Source: Clostridium sp. DL-VIII
Lineage (GTDB): Bacteria > Bacillota > Clostridia > Clostridiales > Clostridiaceae
Length of the DNA stretch: 64,000 bases
Assembly (NCBI RefSeq): GCF_000230835.1
Contig: NZ_CM001240.1
Location: 5,110,779 to 5,174,778 of the forward strand
Direction: 5' to 3'
Shown here: positions 1 to 8,953 of the stretch, piece after piece
How positions within the stretch are numbered: the first letter of the stretch is position 1
Layout: every line of letters begins with the position of its first letter
Made by a program: the position numbers and the translations under genes
The notes under the pieces: model-generated
The model's input: the letters and a program-made list of their open reading frames with translations, nothing else
Databases searched by the model: none
What the model was told of the DNA's origin: nothing

Positions 1-76
1 TTTGGTTTTCATTATTAAGATATTTTTCTAATAAGCTATAAAATCTTTCATCTTCAATTAAATTCACATATGCCAT
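1..76 (-). CDS. Partial CDS, N-terminus of unknown protein linked to the dynamin-like cassette
   Basis: An ATG at 76 opens a frame that runs off the left edge of the window (25 codons visible, beginning MAYVNLIEDERFYSLLEKYL). An AGGAG ribosome site lies within the end of the upstream gene, whose stop codon is at 80-82, so the two genes are almost certainly cotranscribed and perhaps translationally coupled. Too little is visible to name a family. It matters mainly because it shows that the GTPase and coiled-coil gene cassette has at least a third member. Confidence 0.6.
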   Translation of the reverse strand, partial: MAYVNLIEDERFYSLLEKYLNNENQ

Positions 77-79
77 TAT

Positions 80-772
80 TTATCTTCTCCTCTTCCCAAA
101 AAGCCTAGCAAAAAATGATTTATTTCCCCATTCTACTTCTTCCTGTATGTCATTTATTCTTTCATTAAGTTCATCTTCAAATTTACTTATGAGTTCTACT
201 ATAATATCCTTATCTTTAATCTTATTATCAATAAGCTTTATTTTTCCTAAAATTAAATCTGCATTATTATCACTATTTTCCCCCATCGACTTCCCTAACA
301 GTTCAACTTTTTCATCAATGGCTTTTTCTAATGCGTCCACTTTTTCTTCAACTTTTTCCACCTTAATATCATCTATTTTATTTAAAATGGCTTCCTTATT
401 AGCCGCAGCATCTTTTACTACTTTAAGCCCTAAAATCGCAAGTCTTTCCTCAATAGCTTCAAACATTACTTTATTTTGCTCTGCAACGCTTTTATTAATT
501 ATTGCTGCTATTGTGCTCTCCATAGATTTCGTTGTTTTTGATATACTGTCATTCAATTCATCCAGCTTTTCTTCAAAATCGTCTTCTTGGAATTCTTGAA
601 AATTCATCTTTAAATCACTTATCTTCTTTTCAATCGGTCTTAATTTCTCTATTACTTCTTCAGACATATTTTTAGATATCTTTGAAAGTATATTATTCAT
701 ATCTTCTTGTATTTCACTCATCATATTTTTTGTAACTTCATCACTTTGAATTAAGATTGATTTTTCTTCCAT
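80..772 (-). CDS. Coiled-coil hypothetical protein, partner of dynamin-like GTPase
   Basis: 230 residues, rich in Glu, Lys, Ile and Asn, with long heptad-like stretches over roughly residues 10-110 and 130-215, and a basic tail (FARLFGKRRR). No signal peptide or membrane segment is seen. The start codon lies one base after the stop of the GTPase gene, so the two are in one operon and probably made in fixed proportion. I do not recognise a named family. The short basic, aromatic tail could be a membrane-contacting element, but that is inference. Its likely role is as structural partner or adaptor of the GTPase. Confidence 0.75.
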   Translation of the reverse strand: MEEKSILIQSDEVTKNMMSEIQEDMNNILSKISKNMSEEVIEKLRPIEKKISDLKMNFQEFQEDDFEEKLDELNDSISKTTKSMESTIAAIINKSVAEQNKVMFEAIEERLAILGLKVVKDAAANKEAILNKIDDIKVEKVEEKVDALEKAIDEKVELLGKSMGENSDNNADLILGKIKLIDNKIKDKDIIVELISKFEDELNERINDIQEEVEWGNKSFFARLFGKRRR

Positions 773-773
773 A

Positions 774-3296
774 CTATTTTTCTACTCCTTCATATTTAGG
801 GATATTCAAAAAGTAACTTAAAATTGCTTCTAAAGTTTCCTTTTCTTCTTTCCCTCTAGATAAAGTATTTTCAAACAATTTTTCTTTTATAATCTTATAA
901 TCGCTAATCAAAAAATTATGTTTTTCCTGACTTTCTATTAGTGCCATATTATATATTGGATTTTTAGAATTAATTAATATATATCCCATATTAGCTTTAT
1001 AGAATCTATTTATAATAGTATTTTTTAAATTATTTACTTCTAATAAAAGTTCCTGAACATTATTTGCATTTATAAATTCTCTACATGAATCTATAACTAA
1101 ATTTACAAATAAATTATCATTATTATTAAAGAAATAACTTAAATTTCTGCTCTCTAAAATATTTTTTTTAGAATTTCCAATTTGAATCCCATTAAAAATT
1201 AAATACACATTGCACTTTTTATCTTTTATTGCTCTCAACTTTTCCTGAACGTTAAAATTCCATTGGCTTAATTCATGAATAATTACTACATTATCAAAAT
1301 AATATATTCCATTGTTTCTTATCTCATTGCATTCTTGTTCATTTAAATAAATTCCATATATCCTTAATATAAAATCCCTGCATGAATCTATTTCCCATGT
1401 CCAAAAAACATCTCTAATATTCTGATCATTATTTGATAAACCTTTTCTTCTTACATAGTTTCCGACTAGTAAGTAATTATTCTCTATTACTTTATTACTT
1501 AACAGATAGAAATTATATTGAGCTTTTGAAATATAATATAGTGTACTTTTTCTCTCATACTCATGACTTGTAACTTCTATTTCATACTGAACGTCACCTT
1601 CTAAAGTTAAAAGCTTGTCTCTAATCAGACTCAATCTTTTACTTGTGTCATCTATATCATAAATTTCTATATTTTGATTTTTCTTTTCTTCATATTCTTT
1701 TTCTCTTTTATTTACTTCATCATAAAACATATCTATGGATTTTCTGTATTGAGTGCTCCATTCTTTTAATATATCCATATATTTAATTTTATTTTTATCG
1801 CATATTTTTTGTGCTTTTTGTATTGTAGCCTCTTTATCTATTATTTGCTCGTCATATCCAACTTCCTTATATCCCCACTCTTTATCAAATATATTTGATA
1901 ATAATCTTTTCCCTTTGTTTAATACTCCGTCTTTTTTAAATAACATAGTTCTTTCTTCATATTTATGTTTAATTTCTATGTTTTTACTTTCGATACTTGG
2001 CAGAAAATATGAAAATCTTATATCTAAATTTAGCAAATTGTATGTCTCTCTTTTTGTCTCTTCATAATCTTTAACTATATTTAATATGTCGCTTTCAATA
2101 TACAGCTTCTTATTATTAATTTTATCCACTATACCTAAATAATCATCCACACTCTCTGATGGTAACTCTGTGATTTCCGCAATAGTTTCTGAAATTATCT
2201 TTTCGATTTCTCTAATTTTTAGATATATTTTTTCCTGTGCACCTTCAAAATCACTTAAAAGTTTATCTATATCATTGCTTTTTATCTTAATTAATTCTTC
2301 TATACCTTCTAAATCATTTCCGTTTATTATCTCTTTATCTGTATTAACTATACTATTAATTTTCTCCTTAATACTCAAAGCCCTCTCATATTCAAGCTTA
2401 GGAGCTTCTCGCATAACACAATTTCTTATAACCTCAATAAAAGCTTCCATATTAGACCTTTTATACAAGATTTCATCTTTACCTACAATTCCTTTTAATC
2501 CGTTAAGTGCTGATATTTGAACTATCTCTAAATTTTCTTCAGCTTTAATTACCTCTTTTAAAAGCTTTTTAGCTCTGTCTCTATGCTTTTTTAAAATGGT
2601 AGTTTTATCTTCTTCTACTATTCCATCTTTTCCAATTTTCTCTTCGATTGAATCTATCATATTTTGTACTAGAACTATTTGTTTTCCTTTTTCGCTTATA
2701 ATTTTAATTTTCTCTGCATTTGTGCCATCACTACTAGCCTTTACTGTAGTTAAAAATATACAGATATCTATTGTTGGGAGCAATACTTCTAACGTTAGTT
2801 TTTCATGATTTTCTAAATTCCACGCATCTAAGCCTGGACTATCTATTATATGTATATTATCATCCAGCTTATAATAAGGTGTTGTAATATCTATTTGAGT
2901 CACATTATATTTATTATTTGAATTATTTTCTTCATCTGCATACTTACTTATATTATCCTGAGTTAAATAAGTGCCTTCTAATATCTTTGGTTCCTTATCT
3001 TTAAAATAAACAGTTGCCTGTCTTTTTTCGCCCTTAGCTGCTGTGATTATAATACTAGAACTTGGTCTAATTGCCATAGGTAGAATTTTTTCACCTAAAA
3101 GTGTATTTACTAGAGTTGATTTTCCACTGCTTGTCACTCCCATAATAGCAATTCTTATTATATTGCTATTATAAATTCTTTCCCTTTCTTTAAACCACTC
3201 TATATCACTATTATATCTTTTTTGTCTATACTCATTTTCCCCTAAGACTTTAACTATTTCCTGAATTGTATTTAATATATAACTACTTTTTTCCAT
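774..3296 (-). CDS. Dynamin-family large GTPase
   Basis: About 840 residues starting at the ATG at 3296. That start is preceded closely by GAGGGG, so I prefer it to a TTG 33 bases further upstream. The N-terminal GTPase domain has G1 GVTSSGKS (residues 53-60), G3 DSPG (152-155) and G4 NMID (212-215), in the order seen in the bacterial dynamin-like (Dynamin_N) family. The rest is long, charged and largely helical, with no transmembrane segment visible. Dynamin-like proteins act on membranes through GTP-driven assembly. Bacterial examples serve in membrane repair, vesicle formation or phage defence, and the sequence does not say which. It leads a cassette with a coiled-coil protein and a third gene. 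Confidence 0.82.
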   Translation of the reverse strand: MEKSSYILNTIQEIVKVLGENEYRQKRYNSDIEWFKERERIYNSNIIRIAIMGVTSSGKSTLVNTLLGEKILPMAIRPSSSIIITAAKGEKRQATVYFKDKEPKILEGTYLTQDNISKYADEENNSNNKYNVTQIDITTPYYKLDDNIHIIDSPGLDAWNLENHEKLTLEVLLPTIDICIFLTTVKASSDGTNAEKIKIISEKGKQIVLVQNMIDSIEEKIGKDGIVEEDKTTILKKHRDRAKKLLKEVIKAEENLEIVQISALNGLKGIVGKDEILYKRSNMEAFIEVIRNCVMREAPKLEYERALSIKEKINSIVNTDKEIINGNDLEGIEELIKIKSNDIDKLLSDFEGAQEKIYLKIREIEKIISETIAEITELPSESVDDYLGIVDKINNKKLYIESDILNIVKDYEETKRETYNLLNLDIRFSYFLPSIESKNIEIKHKYEERTMLFKKDGVLNKGKRLLSNIFDKEWGYKEVGYDEQIIDKEATIQKAQKICDKNKIKYMDILKEWSTQYRKSIDMFYDEVNKREKEYEEKKNQNIEIYDIDDTSKRLSLIRDKLLTLEGDVQYEIEVTSHEYERKSTLYYISKAQYNFYLLSNKVIENNYLLVGNYVRRKGLSNNDQNIRDVFWTWEIDSCRDFILRIYGIYLNEQECNEIRNNGIYYFDNVVIIHELSQWNFNVQEKLRAIKDKKCNVYLIFNGIQIGNSKKNILESRNLSYFFNNNDNLFVNLVIDSCREFINANNVQELLLEVNNLKNTIINRFYKANMGYILINSKNPIYNMALIESQEKHNFLISDYKIIKEKLFENTLSRGKEEKETLEAILSYFLNIPKYEGVEK

Positions 3297-3416
3297 AGAA
3301 CCCCTCATACTTATTCTGGATATTTTCAATCTCTTATATATATATTAACATAATTATAATCAGTTATCTAAGCAAATACTTACTTTATAATCAAAATTTC
3401 GTATTTTTTTACGCAT

Positions 3417-3452
3417 CTGCCTTTCCGAACGCATATGGGGAAAATCTGGCAG
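3417..3452. repeat. GC-richer imperfect dyad upstream of the GTPase gene
   Basis: CTGCC and TTTCC on one side pair with GGAAA and GGCAG on the other, in an otherwise strongly AT-rich 350-bp spacer (3297-3644). It lies 120-155 bp upstream of the GTPase start, so it could be an operator or an RNA hairpin in the leader. No known consensus was recognised. The rest of the spacer holds only the terminator at 3562-3617 and a lone DnaA-box-like TTATCCACA near 3519. Confidence 0.35.
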
Positions 3453-3561
3453 GCGAATATGATTATTTTTTATTCTTTTTAAACTATTTAGCTATAGTAA
3501 AATAGCCCTTTATAATAGTTATCCACAGATTTAAATTTATTATAAATTCCTAAAGAATAAA

Positions 3562-3617
3562 AAAAATGCTCTATAATAGATATATCTCTCTGCTATATCT
3601 TCTTATAGAGCATTTTT
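3562..3617 (-). terminator. Intrinsic terminator after the rubredoxin-like gene
   Basis: A 15-bp perfect stem (AAAAATGCTCTATAA and its complement) with a 26-nt loop ends 27 bases beyond the stop codon of the gene at 3645-3980. The A/T flanks give a U-run on both strands, so it may work in both directions. Confidence 0.8.
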
Positions 3618-3644
3618 GTTAACTGTGAAATCTTACACTACTTA

Positions 3645-3980
3645 TTACCATTTACCTAGGCTCATGTGCCCTGCAAGTTCAGTCTTTGATCTTTGTTTTA
3701 TTATCCAAGCCTCATCTTTCGCTTGCTTAAAAGCTGCAAGACATTTAGGATCCAGATTATCTTCTATACCTTCTTCACTAAGAGCTATTATTTTTTCAGC
3801 TAAAGTTATTATTTCCATATGAATTCCATTTGTTTTATCTGAACGATATACTTTTTCAGCAGCTTCACTGCTTAATTCCTCAAATTTCTCTGCTCCAGCA
3901 TGACATTTTGGACATTTCTCAGGTGCTGTTTCTCCTTCACTTATATATCCACATACACTGCATTTAAATAACTTCTTCAT
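3645..3980 (-). CDS. Rubredoxin-like zinc/iron-ribbon protein
   Basis: 111 residues. The N-terminal 30 residues form a rubredoxin or rubrerythrin-tail type metal knuckle with CxxC pairs at C7/C10 and C23/C26. The remaining ~80 residues are a helical domain with no cysteines. Proteins of this shape are common in clostridia and are thought to serve in electron transfer or oxidative-stress reduction. There is a strong GGAGGGAG ribosome site and its own terminator, so it is probably monocistronic. The fold call is firm, but the redox partner cannot be read from the sequence. Confidence 0.72.
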   Translation of the reverse strand: MKKLFKCSVCGYISEGETAPEKCPKCHAGAEKFEELSSEAAEKVYRSDKTNGIHMEIITLAEKIIALSEEGIEDNLDPKCLAAFKQAKDEAWIIKQRSKTELAGHMSLGKW

Positions 3981-4150
3981 AACTAATTCTCTCCCTCCAA
4001 AAATAATATAACTTTCTATTCTTAATTATTATTAACATATAAGTATACAAAAAACTTTTTTGTATATTTATATAATACTCCTAACTATCAAAAAATTCAA
4101 TTATTTTTATTAAATAATAACCATTATTTAATAAATCAATATAAAATATA

Positions 4151-4190
4151 AAACTCCAGCTTGAAATATAACATTGTAAGCTGGAGTTTT
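4151..4190 (-). terminator. Intrinsic terminator after hsp20
   Basis: A 12-bp perfect stem (AAACTCCAGCTT and its complement) lies 11 bases past the hsp20 stop codon and is followed by a T-rich stretch on the minus strand. Confidence 0.85.
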
Positions 4191-4200
4191 GTATTTTGTC

Positions 4201-4650
4201 TTATTGAATTAAAATTTTATCGCTCTCTTTAATAGCTTCATTTAATTTAGGTAAAATAATTTGTAACTCTCCATTTTCAAATCTTGCTGAAATTCTTGAT
4301 TTATCAACATTGTCTACACGAAGAGCTCTTGAAATCTGTCCATAAGTTCTTTCTCTTCTAATGTAATTATCTTTTTCTTCATTGATTTCTTCATTTCTCT
4401 TTGCTGAAATAATTAATGTATTATCTCTATATTCAAGATCAATGTCTTCCTTTTTAACACCTGGTAGCTCTGCAGATACCAAATATTCATTTTGAGTTTC
4501 TCTTATATCTGCATTGAATTTTTGATTATTTCCAAAGCCTAAATTCATTGGTGAGAAAAACTCATCATTAAAGAAGCCATCAAAAAAATCTTCAAATGCA
4601 CCTCCTTTTCTATCTACTCTGTTAGTTTTAAAAGGTATCAATCCAAACAT
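4201..4650 (-). CDS. hsp18: Small heat shock protein, Hsp20/alpha-crystallin family
   Basis: 149 residues. After a short phenylalanine-rich N-terminal arm (FEDFFDGFFNDEFF), the alpha-crystallin domain begins near FNADIRET and contains the diagnostic AELPGVKKEDI strand and a late GELQIILPK segment. It is an ATP-independent holdase for unfolding cytosolic proteins. It appears monocistronic, with its own promoter and terminator. The promoter overlaps a perfect CtsR heptad repeat (4737-4753), placing it in the class III heat-shock regulon. The closest known relative is the Hsp18 of solventogenic clostridia; the symbol follows that usage. Confidence 0.93.
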   Translation of the reverse strand: MFGLIPFKTNRVDRKGGAFEDFFDGFFNDEFFSPMNLGFGNNQKFNADIRETQNEYLVSAELPGVKKEDIDLEYRDNTLIISAKRNEEINEEKDNYIRRERTYGQISRALRVDNVDKSRISARFENGELQIILPKLNEAIKESDKILIQ

Positions 4651-4723
4651 ATTAAACCCTCCTTAAAGTTTTAAAATTTATTATTTTCTCTTATTATTTT
4701 GTATCCTTTGTTTTTACAAGTTA

Positions 4724-4753
4724 ATTATACTTTTAAAGTCAAAGAAGGTCAAA
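4724..4753 (-). promoter_or_regulatory. hsp20 promoter with CtsR operator
   Basis: Read on the minus strand: TTGACC (4747-4752), a 17-bp spacer, and TATAAT (4724-4729). On the plus strand 4737-4753 reads AGTCAAAGAAGGTCAAA, which is two heptads of the CtsR consensus separated by exactly 3 bp. They cover the -35 and the spacer, so CtsR binding would block RNA polymerase. The repressor gene itself is not in the window. Confidence 0.88.
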
Positions 4754-4802
4754 GTCTATAAAATATTTATTTTTTTGTTCTTATAGCTTACAATTTCACT
4801 AT

Positions 4803-4833
4803 AAAAAAATAGCTAGCTAATGCTAACTATTTC
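4803..4833 (-). terminator. Intrinsic terminator after the rRNA methyltransferase
   Basis: A 10-bp stem (AATAGTTAGC / GCTAGCTATT, one G-U pair) with a 4-nt loop, followed on the minus strand by seven T residues. It lies 17 bases past the stop codon. Confidence 0.85.
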
Positions 4834-4849
4834 TTCGAATTTCTTATAT

Positions 4850-6037
4850 TTAATGTATTTTAACAAACACAACCTTCAGATAATTTCCTTCTGGGAATTT
4901 CTCTGTAGTTGCGAAATCTTCCGGAAGATTATGCTCTTCTATAATTTCATAATTCCTATTTGATTCCTTAAATGCTTCATGTATAAACCTTTTAAATTTC
5001 TCCATATTAAAGGTTGCACAATTTGTTGAAGCCACAATCATGCCTTCATCTTCTGTTATTTCTATAACTGTTTTTACTAAATCTTTATAGTCTCTTGCAG
5101 CACTAAACTTATTATCTTTTGATGTTGCAAAGCTCGGCGGATCAAGAATAACTACATCAAACTTTAGTTTTTCCTTTTTGGCATGTTTAAAGTAAAGAAA
5201 AACATCTTGAACTATTATTTCATGCTTCTGAGGATCAATATTATTTATAGTAAAATTTTCAGTTGTTTTTTCTAAACTTCTGCTTGCCAAATCAACACTT
5301 GTAGTAATAGCTCCACCTTTTGCTGCTGCCATAGAAAAAGCTCCTGTATATGAAAAAGTATTTAATACTCTTTTGTTTCTAGAATATTTTTCTTTAATAG
5401 CTTTTCTTACTTCCTTTTGATCTAAAAATACGCCAACCATGGCACCATCATTTAAATAAATTGCAAAATTCACATTGTTTTCTTTAACTATAAGAGGTTC
5501 TGGTGCTTTCCTCCCATATACATAGCTATCTTCATCTACAACCATACCATTCTCTTCAAAGCGCTTCTTTTCATATATTCCCTCAAAAGATACTAATGCT
5601 TTTATAGCTTTAAATATATTATCTTTAAATGCATATATTCCTCTACTATACCAGGTTATAAGATAATATTCATCAAAGTAGTCAATAGTAAGACCTCCAA
5701 TTCCATCGCCTTCACCGTTAAACACTCTAAATGCAGTAGTATCTTTTGAATGATAAAACTTCATCCTTTTAGAAAATGCATTTCTAAGCTTATCATAAAA
5801 AAATTTATAATCCAAATTACTATTTTTACTGTTACTTAAAATCCAGCCGCAGCCCTTATTTTGCTTTCCATAATACCCTTTTCCTAAAAAGGCTTTCTTT
5901 TCATCTATAAGAGTTATTATTTGTCCTTCCTCTTTTAAATCTTTTGTAATTTCTAATGCTTCTTCTAAAATTAATGGATATCCTTTTTTATATTTATTAA
6001 TAAATTCTTTTTTTACTGTAATTATTGTTTCTTTCAT
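4850..6037 (-). CDS. Class I SAM-dependent rRNA methyltransferase, RlmI-like
   Basis: 395 residues, the usual length of the YccW/RlmI family (23S rRNA m5C methyltransferase). The N-terminal part fits a PUA-type RNA-binding domain, followed by an RNA-binding linker and a Rossmann methyltransferase domain. The latter shows NTFSYTGAFSMAAA (SAM-binding region), SVDLASRSLE (acidic residue for the ribose) and the catalytic-loop motif DPPSFA. It lies alone between two terminators. The exact target base is inferred from family membership, so I give no symbol. Confidence 0.85.
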   Translation of the reverse strand: MKETIITVKKEFINKYKKGYPLILEEALEITKDLKEEGQIITLIDEKKAFLGKGYYGKQNKGCGWILSNSKNSNLDYKFFYDKLRNAFSKRMKFYHSKDTTAFRVFNGEGDGIGGLTIDYFDEYYLITWYSRGIYAFKDNIFKAIKALVSFEGIYEKKRFEENGMVVDEDSYVYGRKAPEPLIVKENNVNFAIYLNDGAMVGVFLDQKEVRKAIKEKYSRNKRVLNTFSYTGAFSMAAAKGGAITTSVDLASRSLEKTTENFTINNIDPQKHEIIVQDVFLYFKHAKKEKLKFDVVILDPPSFATSKDNKFSAARDYKDLVKTVIEITEDEGMIVASTNCATFNMEKFKRFIHEAFKESNRNYEIIEEHNLPEDFATTEKFPEGNYLKVVFVKIH

Positions 6038-6094
6038 ATGTATCCTTCCTAATGCATAATCAAAACTATTTTATTCATGCATCTAAAATAAAAC

Positions 6095-6131
6095 TTAAAG
6101 CAAAACAAATACCAGACACGTTAGTATTTGT
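6095..6131 (-). terminator. Probable weak terminator after degT-like gene
   Basis: An 8-bp stem (ACAAATAC / GTATTTGT) with an 11-nt loop, followed on the minus strand by TTTTGCTTT. It sits ~130 bp beyond the stop codon at 6259. Confidence 0.55.
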
Positions 6132-6258
6132 AAAATGGTTTACTTTTTAATGCTAGATAATTATATCATATAGATATCCAACATATAAACTATACTTATA
6201 AATAAAATAATTATCCACTGAAATTAAGCTTTTGTGGCAGCTTGCCGAAGTTACATAT

Positions 6259-7458
6259 TTATTTGTTATTTAACGTAATATCTTTTAATGTATCAATTAT
6301 ATAATTTTTCTGTTCCAGACTTAATTCTGGAAAAACTGGTATTGCGAAGGTTCTATGTGATAAGTATTCAGCTACAGGTAAATCACCTTCTTTATATTCA
6401 AGGTCTTTATATACCTTCTGTAAATGCATTGGTACTGGATAATACACCCCTGTATTTACCCCTTTTTCTTTTAACTTATTAATAACTTCTTCTCTATTTT
6501 CAGCTTGCACTACATACATATTATATGCTGATTTACCTTCTGCTATTATGACCGGTAAAGTTAGATCTGTTTCTTTTAATTTTTCATCATAAGCTTTAGC
6601 ATTTTTTCTTCTTGCTTTGTTCCAGTTATCTATAGAATGTAATTTTATTCTTAAAATTGCTGCTTGAATTGTATCTAATCTTGAATTGAATCCAATTAGA
6701 TAATTATAATATTTTAATGGATTGTACACTGTATCATCATGTTCTTCTGACGATTTAATATTTTCACTTATTCCATTTAATAAATTATAAGCCTTTTGAC
6801 CATTTTCGCCACTGCCATGAGTTCTAAGTGCTCTTGCAATAGTTGCTATATCATCATCAGAGGTTGTTATGATTCCACCATCTCCTGCACACCCTAGGTT
6901 TTTAGTTGGAAAGAATGAGAAACACCCTACATCTCCTATAGTTCCAACTTTTTTCCCTTTATATTCAGCGCCAACAGCTTGAGCTGCATCTTCTATTATT
7001 TTCAAATTGTGCGTTTTTGCTATTTTTCTTATTTCATCCATCTTTGCAGGTTGTCCAAAAATATGAACTGGCATAATTGCCTTTGTTTTTTCAGTAATTT
7101 TCTCTTCAATTTTTGATGGATCTATATTATAAGTATCCTTTTCCACATCCACAAACACAGGTGTTGCACCTACAAATGAAATGCTTTCTGCTGTTGAAAA
7201 AAATGTAAAAGGTGTAGTTATAACTTCATCACCTTCTCCAACACCACATGCCATAAGTGCTATAACTAATGCATCAGTTCCATTTCCAACTGATATTGCA
7301 TGCTTAACTCCTATATATTCTGCAAACTCTTTTTCAAATTCTAATACTTCATTTCCCATAATATAACTTGCAGATGAAAGCACTCTGCTTACAGCCTCTA
7401 CAACTTCTTTTTCAATTTCTTTATATTGTGCCTTTAAATCAACTAATGGAATGTTCAT
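6259..7458 (-). CDS. DegT/DnrJ/EryC1/StrS family PLP aminotransferase (copy 1)
   Basis: 399 residues. The PLP lysine is K186 in FFPTKNLGC, and the pyridine-ring aspartate is D157 in EDAAQAVGA, both at family positions. These enzymes transaminate keto-sugar nucleotides for surface polysaccharide or antibiotic sugars, or build cyclitol amines. No sugar-nucleotide gene is beside it, so the substrate is unknown. It starts 94 bp after the MerR-methyltransferase fusion gene ends, with a good AAAGGAG site and no terminator between, so it is probably transcribed from that gene's MerR-type promoter. It shares only family-level similarity with the second DegT gene nearby. Confidence 0.88.
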   Translation of the reverse strand: MNIPLVDLKAQYKEIEKEVVEAVSRVLSSASYIMGNEVLEFEKEFAEYIGVKHAISVGNGTDALVIALMACGVGEGDEVITTPFTFFSTAESISFVGATPVFVDVEKDTYNIDPSKIEEKITEKTKAIMPVHIFGQPAKMDEIRKIAKTHNLKIIEDAAQAVGAEYKGKKVGTIGDVGCFSFFPTKNLGCAGDGGIITTSDDDIATIARALRTHGSGENGQKAYNLLNGISENIKSSEEHDDTVYNPLKYYNYLIGFNSRLDTIQAAILRIKLHSIDNWNKARRKNAKAYDEKLKETDLTLPVIIAEGKSAYNMYVVQAENREEVINKLKEKGVNTGVYYPVPMHLQKVYKDLEYKEGDLPVAEYLSHRTFAIPVFPELSLEQKNYIIDTLKDITLNNK

Positions 7459-7552
7459 TTTTCTTTCTCCTTTTTATTTGCCACTGATTTCTTCACATAA
7501 TAAAAACTATTTTTCCATGGCTTACTTTTTTACTTAATCACTTCTTATTTTC

Positions 7553-8713
7553 CTATTTTGCTACCTTAAACATGCATATTTTCGTAGTTATAGAAATGTC
7601 GCCCTTTTCTTTAATATATCCCTCTAAGTACCTTGTAAACTCTTTCTTCTTTTCCCCAATAAGTATGGAACTTCCTTGAATTGTTGAGGCTTTATATGAA
7701 ACTACTGGTTCCGGATTATCTACTATAATCTTTCCTTCTAATATTTCTATATCAACCTTCTCAAAATATTTTCTGATAATCGGCTCTCCATTTTCTAATT
7801 CAAATCTAGCTGAATACCCGTTATTATCAATGCCTAGGCTTGAATCAAATTTTTCTGCAAGCTTATTTAATTCAGCCATGGTTTCGCAGGAATTAACCGT
7901 AATGTAAGCCCTGCCACCTGGAACTAAAACCCTTTTAATTTCAGATATGGCTTTTTCTATATTCGGTGCAAAATAAATCATGTGCCTAGCAATTACGATA
8001 TCAAAACTTTGGTCTTCATAAGGAATATCTTCAACATTGATTTCTTCATACTTAAAATTGTGCTCTAAATCTTTTAATTTATCTTTTGTACTCTTTAGCA
8101 TACCTTTTGAGAAGTCAGATAATGTAATATCTAAACTTTCATCTATATTTTCTTTATTCTTATACCACAGTTTTCCTGTTCCACATCCAACCTCTAAGAC
8201 TTTTGCATTTTTTCTAAAGTTAATTTGATTAAAACACCACTTGTCAAAATCTACCTTATTGATATTATAGCTGTGAAGATCATTTCTAATATTGAGATTC
8301 TTATCGCTTTTATATTGCTCTCTAACAACACTTTCAATATTAGTTATCTTTATAATATCAATTAAGTTACTGGCGTCTAAAAATCCATTTTTCTTTGCTG
8401 TATTTTTAGCTTTATTAAAAACAGCTATAACTGCATCAATGTGCTTCTTTTTCTCTTCTAAGGCTTTTTTCTGAATGCTTATCATATTTTCTAGATTTTC
8501 TCCGCTTTCATGTAAAATATGACCTATTTCACTAAGCGATAACCCAATAAATTTTAAAGTTGTAATCTGTTGAAGTTTTAAGAAGTCATCTTCACAGTAA
8601 ATCCTATATCCTGCATCAGTTTTCTGTGATGGTTTTAGAAGTCCAATTTTATCATAATGAAGTAATGTTTTTACTGTTACTCCTGATCTCTTAGCAAATT
8701 CACCAATCTTCAA
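7553..8713 (-). CDS. MerR-family regulator fused to a SAM methyltransferase
   Basis: About 386 residues. A TTG at 8713, five bases after GAGGAGGG, fits the usual MerR N-terminus (KIGEFAKRSGVTVKTLLHYDKIGLL) better than an ATG two codons upstream, which abuts the ribosome site. Residues 1-70 are a MerR winged helix. Then comes a dimerisation coiled coil (~75-110), and the second half is a class I methyltransferase with VLEVGCGTGKLW (motif I) and a VPGGRAYI strand. The promoter at 8809-8839 is of MerR type and suggests autoregulation. The methyltransferase domain may sense SAM or a small acceptor, or modify an inducer. That is inference. Confidence 0.85.
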   Translation of the reverse strand: MKIGEFAKRSGVTVKTLLHYDKIGLLKPSQKTDAGYRIYCEDDFLKLQQITTLKFIGLSLSEIGHILHESGENLENMISIQKKALEEKKKHIDAVIAVFNKAKNTAKKNGFLDASNLIDIIKITNIESVVREQYKSDKNLNIRNDLHSYNINKVDFDKWCFNQINFRKNAKVLEVGCGTGKLWYKNKENIDESLDITLSDFSKGMLKSTKDKLKDLEHNFKYEEINVEDIPYEDQSFDIVIARHMIYFAPNIEKAISEIKRVLVPGGRAYITVNSCETMAELNKLAEKFDSSLGIDNNGYSARFELENGEPIIRKYFEKVDIEILEGKIIVDNPEPVVSYKASTIQGSSILIGEKKKEFTRYLEGYIKEKGDISITTKICMFKVAK

Positions 8714-8808
8714 AATCATCCCTCCTCTTTAGGCATGCAAACGAAAATAGCAGTTCAAATATACTAGCATATTTATTTTCTATTTTTTGAATACTATATC
8801 TCAAATTT

Positions 8809-8839
8809 ATTGTAATCCCCTACCTCAGGGTAGAGTCAA
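8809..8839 (-). promoter_or_regulatory. MerR-type promoter of the merR-methyltransferase gene
   Basis: On the minus strand: TTGACT (8834-8839), a 19-bp spacer (8815-8833) containing the dyad CTACCCTGAGGTAG, then TACAAT (8809-8814). The over-long 19-bp spacer with a central dyad is the hallmark of MerR-activated promoters. The start codon is 96 bp downstream. Confidence 0.85.
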
Positions 8840-8855
8840 CAATCTTTTAACTCTT

Positions 8856-8903
8856 AACTTAAAATAATGCCTACAACTTATTAGTAATCAATAAATTGTA
8901 GGC
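8856..8903 (-). terminator. Terminator after second DegT gene
   Basis: A 12-bp stem (GCCTACAATTTA / TAAGTTGTAGGC, one wobble pair), then ATTATTTT on the minus strand. It separates the second DegT gene from the MerR promoter. Confidence 0.75.
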
Positions 8904-8953
8904 CTCTATTTTTATTATAGTACTTCTTTAGGTATATGAAAGAAATCAATTTG

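Noticed and set aside
3515..3530. TTATCCACA, a perfect DnaA-box sequence
   Set aside because: Single copy with no neighbouring boxes, no dnaA/dnaN genes and no AT-rich unwinding element pattern distinct from background, so not an origin.
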